A stretch of 64,000 nucleotides of DNA from Salegentibacter_A chungangensis (GTDB taxonomy: Bacteria; Bacteroidota; Bacteroidia; Flavobacteriales; Flavobacteriaceae), in NCBI RefSeq assembly GCF_042678405.1, contig NZ_JBHTLI010000001.1, positions 558,001 through 622,000 of the forward strand, read 5' to 3'. Shown one piece after another: positions 7,146-16,744 of the stretch (positions are counted from its first letter, which is position 1; the number at the start of each line of letters is the position of its first letter). The notes under the pieces were generated by a model that worked only from the letters and a program-made list of their open reading frames with translations, made no database searches and was not told the DNA's origin. Position numbers and translations under genes: made by a program.

Positions 7146-9888
7146 AGGTTTTTTTCAAATCTTTTTCGCAAAATGCGACCTCAGGATCGCAAATTTCAGC
7201 AATTAATTTTTTTAATTCTGCCTGGAAATCTCCAAGCATCTCTGTATCTATTTCTGTTATTTTATTTTTGGTATGACCCGGTTTATCTTTTTTTGTAAAC
7301 TTCAGGAATCCTCCTTTCAGGTTTTTAAAGGAAATGATGCCGGCTTCAGCGGGCAATTTCACTTTTTTGCTAATCATACTCGTGTAGGTTAGCACCTGAA
7401 AACTTTTACTGTATTTATCGTAATCTGTTGAAATTGAGTCCCAATCTACAATTTCGATCTGGTTTTGGCCAACTTTACCCGTTTTATAGTCAATAATTCT
7501 GGTAATACCGTTAGCATTTTCAACCCGGTCTACCTTGCCGCGAAGATAAACCCTAAAATCGAGTTCCTCAACACTAATTTCCTCTTTTAGACCGGTTTCT
7601 ATTTGAAGGATCTCAACCTTTTCTCCATTTTTAAGTCGTTCGAGCTCGAGTTCCAGAAAGTTCTTCAGGTAACGCTTGGCCACCTCAAAGATGAGCAGGT
7701 TCTTACCACGATCCATCGGCGCCTTGGTATAGCTTTTTGCGAATTGTGAAGCGATCTCTTCCGGCACTTGTTTCAAAAAGCCCTTTACGTCTGTTTCGGT
7801 AAGTAACTTTCCTTCCAGGGGTTTGTAGAAATTTTCAAGGCTATCGTGAATAACAGTTCCCAAAGTGTTATAGGCCACGGTCTCTTCAACTTCATCCTGT
7901 TCCCTTACCCCAAGAACATATTGATAATAGAAATCAAGCGGATTCCTGATGTAGGTGGTCAATGCGGAAGGAGAGAAGCCGGATTCGGCAAGGCTCTTTA
8001 GTTTTTCCATAATTTCCGGAGTCTTTGCCACTTCCTTTAGTTTCCCGGTCACCGCAGGGACGCTTGGGCTTATAAGCTTTTTTCTGAGTTGGTGTGCCGG
8101 TTGCTTTTCTATTTCCAGCTGCGTGAGGAACCTGCTCTTTTCTCCGGAATTTAACCCGTCAGGTTCTGTGTTGTATAACAAGTATACATTTTTGGCGCGT
8201 TGTAAGAGCCTGTAGAAGTGATAGGTGTAAACAGCATCTTTTTCCCTGTAGGTAGGCAGGTTGTATGCCTTTTTAAGATCGTACGGGATAAAGGAGTTAC
8301 TGCTTTTCCCTGAAGGTAAAACCCCTTCGTTGAGGGAGGTAATGATCACATTTTCGAAATCGAGCGCCCTGGATTCCAGCATTCCCATTAATTGTAAGCC
8401 CTGAAAAGGTCTTCCCTGAAAATCCAGGCTTTGAGTAGCCATTATTTCCTTGTAGAAACCATACAGGGATTTGATGCTTTTGATATGGGGATAATCGGAG
8501 TTAAGGTTCTCGAGTTTGTTGAACAGGATGTGAAACTGATAAAGGAATTCCAGCCCGAGGCTGTCTTTGCTCTCTTTCAGTTTTGCTTTAATCTGCTGAA
8601 TGAGTTCTCCTAGCTTTTCAATAGCCAGCTGTGAATTGTTCTGCCAGCTTTCAAAACACGCCATTATCAGTGGCTGAAGTTTCTCCGGGAAACTGCTTAT
8701 AAGCTCTTTTTCCTTTAGGTAAACTATATTTTCTTTGTTGATCTTACCGATCACCTGAGCCGAATAGGGCATTAACAGGTCGTGCAGCACCGGGTGATTG
8801 ATCACCTCTATCACATCTTTATAGTAATAACCCGAAGTGGAATGGAGGTGGATCTGGAACAGCTTATCAAACAAAGAACTTAAAGGGGCATTCTTTAACG
8901 GAAATCCCATTGTGATGTTCAGTTGACTGATGTTGTTCGGAAGGCTGTTAAGGACCGGGAGAAGCAGGTCTTCCTGACCCAATACAACGGCAGTGTTCTT
9001 TAATTTTTCAGGATCAAATTCAGATAAGAGTTCTCCAAGATATTTTGCCTGCCCGATGTTCTTGGGGACTCCAATAATTTCGATGTCTTTCTCTTCTTTG
9101 TATGTGCTGCCGGGTTTAAAAACAGGGCTATTCTTATAGTAAGGCCATTGCTTCAGGTATTCGTTGATGAACATAGAAGTCTGGTGCTCCTTATCCCTAA
9201 GGAATACTTCATCGATATCCCAGTGTACCTCTGCCTTTTCCTGTTCCAGCATTTCCTGAAGGATATTCTGTTCTGCGGTATTCAGTGCGTTAAAGCCGAG
9301 GAAGATATGGTTCCTGTCCTGTTGTGCCGTATATTCCTTAATATGTTCAGAAGCCTTTCTGTAAATAAGCCCCTGATAGGCTTTTCCCTGGGAAAGCAAT
9401 CTTTCCTGTAAGCCTTCATAGTATTCGGGAAGTTTATGCCAGAAAAGAAGATAGTTGTTGATTAGTTCGGTTTTCTCCTCCTGGAGATACCAGTGATTTA
9501 CATCCTGTATTCCGGAGAGGTAATCGAAAAAACTTTTATGGTCTATGAGGTACCGGTCAATTTCATTGAAATCGTGAATCAGGCTTTGAGCCCAGGCAGT
9601 AAAGGTTTCAAATTCTTCTAGCTGCTCTTTTGGAGTGAGCTGTTTGTAGACATCATAAAATTCGAATAAAGATATGGTATTATCTACCGGGGTAAGCCCT
9701 GAAATATTTTCAGTGAATTCTTCAATACTGTAAACAGAGGGGGAGAAAATATTCTTTCCAGAAAGTTTGGAAAGTTCGTTAAGCAGAAAGGATCCGGCCC
9801 TTTTACTGGGAAGAATAAAAATACTATTTGAAATGTTCTCTTCGGAAGTTAAGAGCTCTTCTAATACAGCTTTAATAAATGATCTCAT
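7132..9888 (-). CDS. AddB-like PD-(D/E)XK nuclease, RecB-type helicase-nuclease partner
   Basis: The 918-residue protein has an AddB-like layout. It begins with a helicase-like N-terminal half (ILPSKRAGSFLLNEL near residue 25, in place of an active Walker A), continues with FENVIITSLNEGVLPSGK near 515, and ends in a PD-(D/E)XK nuclease domain with SPSALTTYIRNPLDFYYQY near 645 and GKVDRVENANGITRIIDYKTG near 785-805. It should act with the AddA-like protein encoded at 12799-15933 in double-strand-break resection. The four cysteines that hold the iron-sulphur cluster in Firmicutes AddB are missing: the position before P in the SPSALTTY helix is Asn. OmpA and kbl separate the two subunit genes. 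Confidence 0.85.
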   Translation of the reverse strand: MRSFIKAVLEELLTSEENISNSIFILPSKRAGSFLLNELSKLSGKNIFSPSVYSIEEFTENISGLTPVDNTISLFEFYDVYKQLTPKEQLEEFETFTAWAQSLIHDFNEIDRYLIDHKSFFDYLSGIQDVNHWYLQEEKTELINNYLLFWHKLPEYYEGLQERLLSQGKAYQGLIYRKASEHIKEYTAQQDRNHIFLGFNALNTAEQNILQEMLEQEKAEVHWDIDEVFLRDKEHQTSMFINEYLKQWPYYKNSPVFKPGSTYKEEKDIEIIGVPKNIGQAKYLGELLSEFDPEKLKNTAVVLGQEDLLLPVLNSLPNNISQLNITMGFPLKNAPLSSLFDKLFQIHLHSTSGYYYKDVIEVINHPVLHDLLMPYSAQVIGKINKENIVYLKEKELISSFPEKLQPLIMACFESWQNNSQLAIEKLGELIQQIKAKLKESKDSLGLEFLYQFHILFNKLENLNSDYPHIKSIKSLYGFYKEIMATQSLDFQGRPFQGLQLMGMLESRALDFENVIITSLNEGVLPSGKSSNSFIPYDLKKAYNLPTYREKDAVYTYHFYRLLQRAKNVYLLYNTEPDGLNSGEKSRFLTQLEIEKQPAHQLRKKLISPSVPAVTGKLKEVAKTPEIMEKLKSLAESGFSPSALTTYIRNPLDFYYQYVLGVREQDEVEETVAYNTLGTVIHDSLENFYKPLEGKLLTETDVKGFLKQVPEEIASQFAKSYTKAPMDRGKNLLIFEVAKRYLKNFLELELERLKNGEKVEILQIETGLKEEISVEELDFRVYLRGKVDRVENANGITRIIDYKTGKVGQNQIEIVDWDSISTDYDKYSKSFQVLTYTSMISKKVKLPAEAGIISFKNLKGGFLKFTKKDKPGHTKNKITEIDTEMLGDFQAELKKLIAEICDPEVAFCEKDLKKTYGNY

Positions 9889-9901
9889 AGGATATAAAAA
9901 T

Positions 9902-9933
9902 AAAAAACGCCTCGACGAATCGAGGCGTTTTTC
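9902..9933 (-). terminator. Terminator of the ompA-like gene (possibly bidirectional)
   Basis: AAAAACGCCTCG and CGAGGCGTTTTT form a 12-bp stem with an ACGAAT loop. A T run follows on the minus strand, 21 bases downstream of the OmpA stop codon and just ahead of the AddB-like gene. Confidence 0.85.
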
Positions 9934-9953
9934 TAAAGAATTTCAGCTAAAGA

Positions 9954-11378
9954 TTATTGGTCATCTTCAGACTTATCTTTCATTTCTTTATCCTTATCTA
10001 AAGAGATCTCCACTCTTCTGTTCTCCTGTCTTCCGGCAGCAGTAGAGTTAGTGGCGATTGGTCTTTCTTCACCATAACCTTCAGAGGTTAGACGGTTAGA
10101 AGGAATTCCTGCGTTCACTAGATATTCTCTTACAGAAGCAGCTCTTTCTTTAGAAAGTTTAAGGTTATACTGGTCACTTCCGGTACTATCTGTATGTCCT
10201 TCAATATGGAATACCGTGTTAGGGTACTCTTCCATAATTTCAGCGATAGAATTTAAAGCCTCTTCAGACTCGGTACGGATGGTCGCTTTGTTAAGGTCGA
10301 ATAATACAGTGTTTGAGTATTCGTTCAATTCTGAAACAACTTCTGCAGTTGGCTCAGGACATCCATTATTAGCGGCAGTACCAGCTACGTCTGGACAATC
10401 GTCATCTTTGTCTAGAACACCGTCATTATCCTTATCTTCCCAAGGACATCCGTTGTTATCTTCAGGACCGGCTTCATCTGGACAGTTATCTTCATCGTCT
10501 CTTACCCCGTCACCATCAGCATCAGGACAACCGTTCATTTCAGCAAGACCAGCTACTTCAGGACAATCATCTTCAGGATCGGCTACACCGTCTCCGTCAG
10601 TATCAGGACATCCGTCAAATTCAGCAAGTCCTGCTTTGTTAGGACAAGCATCTTTACGGTCTTCAATCCCGTCTCCGTCAGAATCAGGACATCCGTTAAA
10701 TTCAGGTAATCCTGGAGATTCAGGACACTCATCATCTTTGTCATAGATTCCGTCACCGTCAGTATCTTTTCCACCGAAGATGAACTTAACTCCTGCTACG
10801 TGCTGGAAGTGAGTAGTCATATCTTCTTGGAATACGTGCTTATAGTTAGATTCAACTGTTAAAGCGAACTGATCGGTAAACCAGAAGTTAAGACCTAGTT
10901 TTCCGTTTAAGGTTGGTGCGCTTAGGTCGGTAATTGCGGAGTTTCCCTGATCTGAGAACCAAGTGTAACCACCACCAATACCAACAACAGGATCAAACCA
11001 TCCTTCGTTTAACATCGCACGAAGACTGTAGTTAAATGATCCGTCTAAAGCATAGTGAGAAATGTCCGGTACACGGGCATCTCCGTATTTGTCAATTTGG
11101 TTAATAGAACCTGCCAGTTCAAATACGAATCCGCTACCAATGTAACGACCAACAGTAAGCCTAGACACAGCAGGAAGGGTGTTCCAGTGCTCTGCGGCGT
11201 TAAAGTATTCGTCACCAAACCCTCCTAATGGAGCGTCTTCACCCGTTGGGTAGAAGTCGATAGCATTTGCGCCAATACCTATGGCCCAAGGATTGTTGGA
11301 ATCCTGCGCATTTACCGAAGTAAATCCGAATACCAACGCGGCAGCCATTAAAAATTTGCTAAGATGTTTCATATTCAA
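9954..11378 (-). CDS. OmpA family outer-membrane protein with thrombospondin type-3 repeats
   Basis: The 474-residue protein has a signal peptide (to NAQ, about residue 25), an N-terminal region of about 180 residues resembling an eight-stranded OmpA beta-barrel, then five Asp-rich calcium-binding repeats of the form DxDGDGxxDxxDxCP (about residues 203-345), and finally an OmpA peptidoglycan-binding domain with FHIEGHTDSTGSDQYN and LSKERAASVREYL (about residues 365-460). The calcium repeats probably form a rigid spacer between the outer membrane and the cell wall. It has the best promoter in the window and its own terminator, so it is most likely an abundant monocistronic structural protein. 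Confidence 0.95.
   Translation of the reverse strand: MNMKHLSKFLMAAALVFGFTSVNAQDSNNPWAIGIGANAIDFYPTGEDAPLGGFGDEYFNAAEHWNTLPAVSRLTVGRYIGSGFVFELAGSINQIDKYGDARVPDISHYALDGSFNYSLRAMLNEGWFDPVVGIGGGYTWFSDQGNSAITDLSAPTLNGKLGLNFWFTDQFALTVESNYKHVFQEDMTTHFQHVAGVKFIFGGKDTDGDGIYDKDDECPESPGLPEFNGCPDSDGDGIEDRKDACPNKAGLAEFDGCPDTDGDGVADPEDDCPEVAGLAEMNGCPDADGDGVRDDEDNCPDEAGPEDNNGCPWEDKDNDGVLDKDDDCPDVAGTAANNGCPEPTAEVVSELNEYSNTVLFDLNKATIRTESEEALNSIAEIMEEYPNTVFHIEGHTDSTGSDQYNLKLSKERAASVREYLVNAGIPSNRLTSEGYGEERPIATNSTAAGRQENRRVEISLDKDKEMKDKSEDDQ
10366..10770 (-). repeat. Tandem coding repeats: thrombospondin type-3 motifs in the OmpA gene
   Basis: Within the OmpA gene, units of about 75 bases encode GCPDxDGDGxxDxxDxCPxxAG. 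Five units are visible, with the fourth and fifth more diverged (DEAGPEDNNGCPWEDKD and DVAGTAANNGCPEP). The DNA similarity between units makes this a place where copy number could vary by recombination. Confidence 0.85.
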
Positions 11379-11404
11379 TAGTTTAGTTTAAGTGTTAACT
11401 GAAA

Positions 11405-11435
11405 CAAAAGTATACTCATTGGAAGTATTAACAAA
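11405..11435 (-). promoter_or_regulatory. Promoter of the ompA-like gene
   Basis: On the minus strand TTTG (11435-11432), exactly 19 bases, then TACTTTTG (11412-11405) match the Bacteroidota sigma-A consensus at every fixed base. It predicts transcription from about 11400 and a leader of roughly 20 bases. Confidence 0.85.
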
Positions 11436-11572
11436 GCTAAATATAATAAAGTTTTCTTAATAAAGCCGCTATAGATGCCGTTTTTGAGGTGTTTTCACAA
11501 TTTAATTGGCATATTGTTTCAAGTTTATAAACAACTTTAAGAAATTATTATAAGGGCTTGTTTCTCAATTTT

Positions 11573-12766
11573 TTAAATGATTTTTAGCTCTTTTCCAACT
11601 TTTGTAAATGCCTCTATAGCTTTGTCTAAATGTTCTTTTTCATGTGCTGCAGAAAGTTGTACTCTAATTCTTGCTTTTTCTTTCGGAACAACCGGGTAAA
11701 AGAAGCCAATAACATAAATGCCTTCTTCCAATAATCTGTCTGCCATTTTTTGAGACAATTTGGCGTCATAAAGCATTACGGGAACAATTGCAGCGTCTCC
11801 GTCTATAATATCGAATCCTGCATTTTTAATCCCTTCCTTAAAGTACTTAGTATTGCTTTTTAACTTTTCTCTAAGGGAAGAATCTTCCTTAAGCATATCA
11901 AACACCTTAATTGAAGCTCCAACTATTGCCGGAGCAAGGGAGTTTGAGAAAAGGTATGGCCTGGATCTCTGGCGAAGGATCTCAATGATCTCTTTTTTGG
12001 CAGTGGTATATCCTCCCATAGCTCCCCCCAGGGCTTTACCAAGGGTCCCGGTGATAATATCTACCCGGCCCATAACATTCTTTTCTTCCAGGGTTCCAAT
12101 TCCTTTTTCTCCTATGAATCCAGTGGCGTGGCATTCGTCTATCATCACGAGAGCATCATATTTATCGGCCAGATCACATATTTCATCAAGAGGGGCTACC
12201 AGGCCATCCATAGAGAAAACCCCGTCGGTAACAATAATTTTAAAACGAGCCCCTTTTTCATTTGCCGCGATCAGCTGCTTTTCAAGATCGGCCATATCTC
12301 CGTTCTGATACCTGTATCTGGCGGCTTTACACAATCTCACGCCATCAATAATAGAGGCGTGGTTAAGGGAGTCTGAGATTATTGCATCTTCAGCCGTGAA
12401 CAATGGCTCAAAAATACCTCCGTTCGCATCGAAAGCTGCTGCATATAGTATGGTGTCTTCGGTTCCGTAGAAATCGGCGATCTTATGCTCCAGTTCTTTA
12501 TGGATATCCTGGGTTCCGCAAATAAAACGAACGCTGGACATTCCGAAGCCGTGGGTGTCTAAAGTGTCTTTTGCTGCCTGTATAACATCTGGGTGAGATG
12601 AAAGCCCAAGATAGTTGTTTGCACAAAAGTTGATTACCTCCTCACCGGTCGAGATCTTTATGACCGCATCCTGTGGCGAAGTAATGATTCGTTCCTTTTT
12701 GTATAATCCGTTCTCCTTTATTTCTTCCAGCTCTTTTTCTAAGTGCTCTTTTATTTTTCCGTACAT
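11573..12766 (-). CDS. kbl: Glycine C-acetyltransferase (2-amino-3-ketobutyrate CoA ligase)
   Basis: The 397-residue protein is an alpha-oxoamine synthase. It starts MYGKIKEHLEKELEEIKENG and has NFCANNYLGLSSHP (about residue 45), DECHATGFIGEKG (about residue 212) and the PLP-lysine block ITGTLGKALGGAMGG (about residue 245). The length equals that of Kbl. The enzyme splits 2-amino-3-oxobutyrate with CoA into glycine and acetyl-CoA during threonine breakdown. No threonine dehydrogenase gene is next to it. The close relatives AONS (BioF) and serine palmitoyltransferase are less likely, because the N-terminus and the SVRFICGTQDIHKELE block are Kbl-like. Confidence 0.93.
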   Translation of the reverse strand: MYGKIKEHLEKELEEIKENGLYKKERIITSPQDAVIKISTGEEVINFCANNYLGLSSHPDVIQAAKDTLDTHGFGMSSVRFICGTQDIHKELEHKIADFYGTEDTILYAAAFDANGGIFEPLFTAEDAIISDSLNHASIIDGVRLCKAARYRYQNGDMADLEKQLIAANEKGARFKIIVTDGVFSMDGLVAPLDEICDLADKYDALVMIDECHATGFIGEKGIGTLEEKNVMGRVDIITGTLGKALGGAMGGYTTAKKEIIEILRQRSRPYLFSNSLAPAIVGASIKVFDMLKEDSSLREKLKSNTKYFKEGIKNAGFDIIDGDAAIVPVMLYDAKLSQKMADRLLEEGIYVIGFFYPVVPKEKARIRVQLSAAHEKEHLDKAIEAFTKVGKELKII

Positions 12767-12782
12767 AATTAAATATTTTTTA

Positions 12783-12813
12783 CAAAATTACATTTCTTTT
12801 ATACATTCCTTAA
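12783..12813 (-). promoter_or_regulatory. Promoter of kbl
   Basis: On the minus strand a perfect -7 box TAATTTTG (12790-12783) is preceded after 19 bases by TTAA, a weak -33 box. It lies between the stop of the AddA-like gene and the kbl start, so kbl need not depend on the upstream operon. Confidence 0.55.
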
Positions 12814-15800
12814 TTTAATAGGACTGTTTAGGTATATCAGTATTTTATTTTCAATTTCGAAACCCATTTCGGTTAGGGCTTCTCCATATTCTAAAAGCTG
12901 CAATTCGTGGCTTTGGGCCGGTTCTCCTGTTTTATAATCCAGGATGCTCACCTTGTTACCCTCAAAATTAAGCCGGTCTGGCCTTAGCCTGGTGCCTGTT
13001 TTTAGGAGAATATCTCTTTCATTGTAATTATCGACACCCGGCTGGTAGAATTTTTTCAGGTCGGGGTGGGAGGTCACCTCCAGGACCAGGCTTTTTATCC
13101 TGGGAGCGGCCTCACGGGAGATCATTCCGCTGCTAACGGCCTTTTCCACTTCCTTTTCTATATCCTCGATATTGTCGATTTCGGCAAGGATGTCGTGGGC
13201 TATCTGCCCTTTTTCAATAGCCTGTTCCTGCCTGGTATCCCAAAGAGAACCTGAGCGGGTCACAATATTCACTGCGGTGTTTTGCGTTGCCGAGGAGATA
13301 AACTTTTTCTGTCTCACGGTATCGAGGCCTTCTTTTTCTTCTGAGAGGATATAATCCTTACTTCCGAATTCATAATTAGTACCGCCATCCCAAAGCCCCT
13401 GGTTTTTAAGGAAACCTATCAGCAGGCCTGAAGTCCTGTTGCTTTTTTCTTCGCCTGTCTTCTTATTGATCTCAAGCTTTGAAAGCAGGTATAGCTGTTG
13501 TGAAGCCCTTGTGCACGCAACATATAATACATTAAGCGTGTCCATTTCCTTTTGGTACAGCAAGTCTTTATAAAGTGATTCGGGATCTCCACCCCAGTTG
13601 AGCATCTTTTTGGAAGCGCTTATATAGGCCACAGGAATTTCATTTATTGGCCCGGGCATATCTATCCATAAAGAATCTTTACTCGTGTCCTGAAGGTCAG
13701 CGTTTGCAAATGGATAGATCACAACAGGAAATTCCAGGCCTTTAGACTTATGAATGGTCATAATTTGCACTGCATTTTCTTCTTTTGGCACCACAATACT
13801 TAATCGGTCTTTATCCTGCTCCCAGCTGTCGAGGAAATTCTGTATTCCGCCGGCCGACTTCTGTGTCATTTCATAAATGTAATCCAGGAAAAACTGTATA
13901 TATGCATCGGAATCCTTTACCAGGGAAAAACTTCTTATAATGTACTCTGCGGCTTCATAAAGGGAAACTCTTTTTATTTCTTCTAGGTCAAAACGAATGG
14001 CGTAGCTCTCCAGCCAGTTGAAAAAATCAGGTCCGTTATATTCCAGGTTTTTGGAGATTAACCTAAACGGGTTTTCTATTTCCAGACGGTCTTCCAGGTA
14101 TTCGAAAATGTCCAGTTTCAGTTCATCATTTTCAGGATTCAGGGAGAATTGAAGCAATGCCTTAATAAACCCCACTTCCGCAGAATTGGAAATAAGAAGG
14201 GTTTCCGAGGAAACCACGGGGATATTATTTTCGCTTAAGTACGAGGCGATCGCGATCCCTTCGTTTTTCTTTCTGGTAAGAATGCAGATGTCCTTTTTAG
14301 GAGTTTTCTGTTTCTCGAGGTCTTTTATGATCTCCAGGACTTTCTCCGGGTAGATTTCCATCTCTTCCTCTTTATTTTCGGCTTCAATAAAAGAAATATT
14401 GACATACCCGAAATCGTCTTTACTGGCTTCCTGCCTGCTTTCTTCAAAAAGCTTTCGATAATCCGGAAAATTAAGTGACGCCGAAGCAAAGCCGAAAAAG
14501 CGATTATTGAAATCCACTACATTCCCGCCACTCCTGAAGTTGCGCGGAAGATTCTCCACTTTTTTATCTATGCTAAACGGGTTAGAATCCTGGCTGAGCT
14601 CTATAAACTGTTCAGCTTTACCCCCCCGCCAGCGATAGATGGACTGCTTGGCATCGCCAACAAGCATCAGGCTCGAGCCCTTACCGTCTTCCTGTTCTCC
14701 CGAGAGGCTGTGGTCTATTAAAGGGATCAGATTCTCCCATTGCATTTGAGACGTATCCTGAAACTCATCTATAAAGTAATTCTGATATCGCTCCCCTAGA
14801 CGCTCATAAATAAAAGGGGCTGGCTGGTCTTTTACCTGTTCGCTAATCTTAGGGTTAAATTCAGAGATCAACACCAGGGACCGCTCTTTCTTTATTAATT
14901 CGATTTCCTGGTTTATCGCGTTAAGCAGGGATAGCTGAACGATTTTTTTCTTTACTTCCTGTAAAAATTCTAGCTGAAAATAGGCCTGTTTTGTCACTTC
15001 AAATAAATGTACGATCTCCGGCTGAATAGAATCCAGGATAGATTTTTTGGCTTCGTCTTTAAATGATTTCTTATACAGCGACGCGGAAGACAGCTTTTCC
15101 ATCCAGGCTTTATCAAAACCATCAATTCTATTGCCCTCTTTCAGTTTCAGGAAATGTTTAGGAACATAGCCTCCGCTAAAATCACCGAATTCCAGGTTGT
15201 TGGAATTTAGTAGTTCAAAGAAAGCCCCGGTAGCCCCTGAAATGTCAGTTTCTGTTTTTTGGATCTCCTTTTTCAGCGTTTTTCTGAATTTATCAAAATC
15301 TTCAAGATTCTTTCCTTTTAGCTGTTGTAACGCGGCCTGGTTGTTCTCATTGGTCAGCAACTGAGCGATCTCGAAAAGATCCCGGGTAATATCCCAGCTT
15401 TTATCCTCATCTGCTTTCGTAAGGGAATAATTGATAAGGGTTTTGGTAAGTTTCTCGTCCGTTCCTGCTTTGTTGATAAGGCTTTCTACAGCCTCCATCA
15501 GCACTTGCCCGGTATTCAGTTCAACCTCAAAGTTCACCGGGATGCCGAGATCCTTGGCAAAAGTTCGTAAAATTCGGTGGGTAAACCCGTCTATTGTAGA
15601 GATCTCGAAAGCGGCATAATTATGAATGATGCTTTTCAGGATTAAGCCTGAATTTTCCTTTACCTGAGCTTCGCTCATTCCGGTATCAGCGCAAACCACT
15701 TCCATTAACGGGGAGTTCGAGATTTTTGTCTCTTTTTGAGTAAAGCTCTCAAGACTTTTTACGATCCGGGTTTTCATCTCTTCCACAGCCTTATTGGTAA

Positions 15801-15933
15801 AGGTGATGGCAAGAATATTTTTATAGGCGTCTTTTCTATTGGATTTTAACAAGAGGCTCAGGTACTCCTTAACCAGGGTGAAAGTTTTTCCGGAACCTGC
15901 TGAAGCATTATAGATCGTAAAGGAATTATTCAA
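12799..15933 (-). CDS. AddA-like UvrD/Rep-family helicase-nuclease (RecB-type)
   Basis: The 1044-residue protein is a superfamily-1 helicase joined to a nuclease. Walker A is seen at NASAGSGKT (residues 9-17), followed by LAITFTNKAVEEMK, the DEFQDTS Walker B (about residue 392), LVGDAKQSIYRWRGG, and motif VI VLYVACTRASQQLYLL (about residue 830). The C-terminal PD-(D/E)XK nuclease domain has AHDILAEI and then LRPDRLNFEGNKVSILDYKTG near residues 980-1005. It should resect double-strand breaks together with the AddB-like protein at 7132-9888. The frame starts MNNSFTIYNASAGSGKT, so no N-terminal extension is needed. Confidence 0.9.
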   Translation of the reverse strand: MNNSFTIYNASAGSGKTFTLVKEYLSLLLKSNRKDAYKNILAITFTNKAVEEMKTRIVKSLESFTQKETKISNSPLMEVVCADTGMSEAQVKENSGLILKSIIHNYAAFEISTIDGFTHRILRTFAKDLGIPVNFEVELNTGQVLMEAVESLINKAGTDEKLTKTLINYSLTKADEDKSWDITRDLFEIAQLLTNENNQAALQQLKGKNLEDFDKFRKTLKKEIQKTETDISGATGAFFELLNSNNLEFGDFSGGYVPKHFLKLKEGNRIDGFDKAWMEKLSSASLYKKSFKDEAKKSILDSIQPEIVHLFEVTKQAYFQLEFLQEVKKKIVQLSLLNAINQEIELIKKERSLVLISEFNPKISEQVKDQPAPFIYERLGERYQNYFIDEFQDTSQMQWENLIPLIDHSLSGEQEDGKGSSLMLVGDAKQSIYRWRGGKAEQFIELSQDSNPFSIDKKVENLPRNFRSGGNVVDFNNRFFGFASASLNFPDYRKLFEESRQEASKDDFGYVNISFIEAENKEEEMEIYPEKVLEIIKDLEKQKTPKKDICILTRKKNEGIAIASYLSENNIPVVSSETLLISNSAEVGFIKALLQFSLNPENDELKLDIFEYLEDRLEIENPFRLISKNLEYNGPDFFNWLESYAIRFDLEEIKRVSLYEAAEYIIRSFSLVKDSDAYIQFFLDYIYEMTQKSAGGIQNFLDSWEQDKDRLSIVVPKEENAVQIMTIHKSKGLEFPVVIYPFANADLQDTSKDSLWIDMPGPINEIPVAYISASKKMLNWGGDPESLYKDLLYQKEMDTLNVLYVACTRASQQLYLLSKLEINKKTGEEKSNRTSGLLIGFLKNQGLWDGGTNYEFGSKDYILSEEKEGLDTVRQKKFISSATQNTAVNIVTRSGSLWDTRQEQAIEKGQIAHDILAEIDNIEDIEKEVEKAVSSGMISREAAPRIKSLVLEVTSHPDLKKFYQPGVDNYNERDILLKTGTRLRPDRLNFEGNKVSILDYKTGEPAQSHELQLLEYGEALTEMGFEIENKILIYLNSPIKLRNV

Positions 15934-16041
15934 GATGAATCAAATTAGAATAATGAAGTTTAGGAGAAATAAGTTTTAAATGTAAAATAAAATTGTTTTC
16001 TAAACTCTAATAGCTTTTAAGTATTTTATAACACTAAAATG

Positions 16042-16072
16042 TTTTTATTAAATAGGTGAATACCTAAATTTG
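16042..16072 (+). promoter_or_regulatory. Promoter of the superoxide dismutase gene with inverted repeat
   Basis: A perfect -7 box TAAATTTG (16065-16072) is preceded by TTTT at 16042-16045 after 19 bases. An inverted repeat TAGGT-GAAT-ACCTA (16053-16066) fills the spacer and touches the -7 box, which is where a repressor could act. The operator role is inference. Confidence 0.6.
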
Positions 16073-16112
16073 GGAGAGTTTAATACTAATCACTAAAAAA
16101 ATATAGATCATT

Positions 16113-16721
16113 ATGTCTTTTGAGTTACCAAAACTAAAATACGCATTTGATGCGCTGGAACCACATATTGATGCGAGAACGATGGAAATTCACCACGGGA
16201 AGCATCACGCAGGTTATACCACTAAACTGAACAATGCTATAAAAGGTACCGATCAGGAAGGAAAAACCATCGAAAATATACTGGAAAACCTTGATATGCA
16301 AAATAAAGCTGTTAGAAATAACGGTGGAGGCTTCTATAACCACAGACTTTTCTGGGAAATCATGTCTCCTGACGGAGGAGGAAAACCTGAAGGGGAACTA
16401 GCAAAAGCAATCGATAATGCATTTGGTTCTTTTGAAGCTTTTAAAGACGAGTTTTCTAAAGCTGCAGCCGGGCAATTCGGTTCAGGCTGGGCTTGGCTAT
16501 GTGTTCACGATGGAGGAAAGGTAGAAGTTTGTTCTACACCAAACCAGGATAACCCGCTTATGCCCGGGATAGGTTGCGGGGGAACTCCAATCTTAGGAAT
16601 CGATGTTTGGGAGCATGCATATTACCTGCACTACCAAAACAGACGTCCGGATTATATTGAGGCATTCTTCAATGTAATTGACTGGAAAGAAGTAGCAAGC
16701 CGCTATGCAAAGGAAAAATAA
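16113..16721 (+). CDS. Superoxide dismutase, Mn/Fe family
   Basis: The 202-residue protein turns superoxide into oxygen and hydrogen peroxide in the cytoplasm. The four metal ligands are in MEIHHGKHHAGY, FYNHRLFW and DVWEHAYYLHY. Two features lean towards the manganese type: Gly in NNGGGFYNHRLFW and Gln in TPNQDNPLM. Bacteroidota enzymes of this family can be cambialistic, so the metal is not certain. There is no signal peptide. It has its own promoter with a palindrome and a strong terminator, so it is a single-gene unit. Confidence 0.95.
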   Translation: MSFELPKLKYAFDALEPHIDARTMEIHHGKHHAGYTTKLNNAIKGTDQEGKTIENILENLDMQNKAVRNNGGGFYNHRLFWEIMSPDGGGKPEGELAKAIDNAFGSFEAFKDEFSKAAAGQFGSGWAWLCVHDGGKVEVCSTPNQDNPLMPGIGCGGTPILGIDVWEHAYYLHYQNRRPDYIEAFFNVIDWKEVASRYAKEK

Positions 16722-16744
16722 TTATTAATTGTTAGATGATTTGG

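Noticed and set aside
10216..10746. A 176-residue plus-strand frame opposite the OmpA repeats, Ser/Gly-rich.
   Set aside because: It is the shadow of the thrombospondin-3 repeats on the other strand, with no promoter or family likeness.
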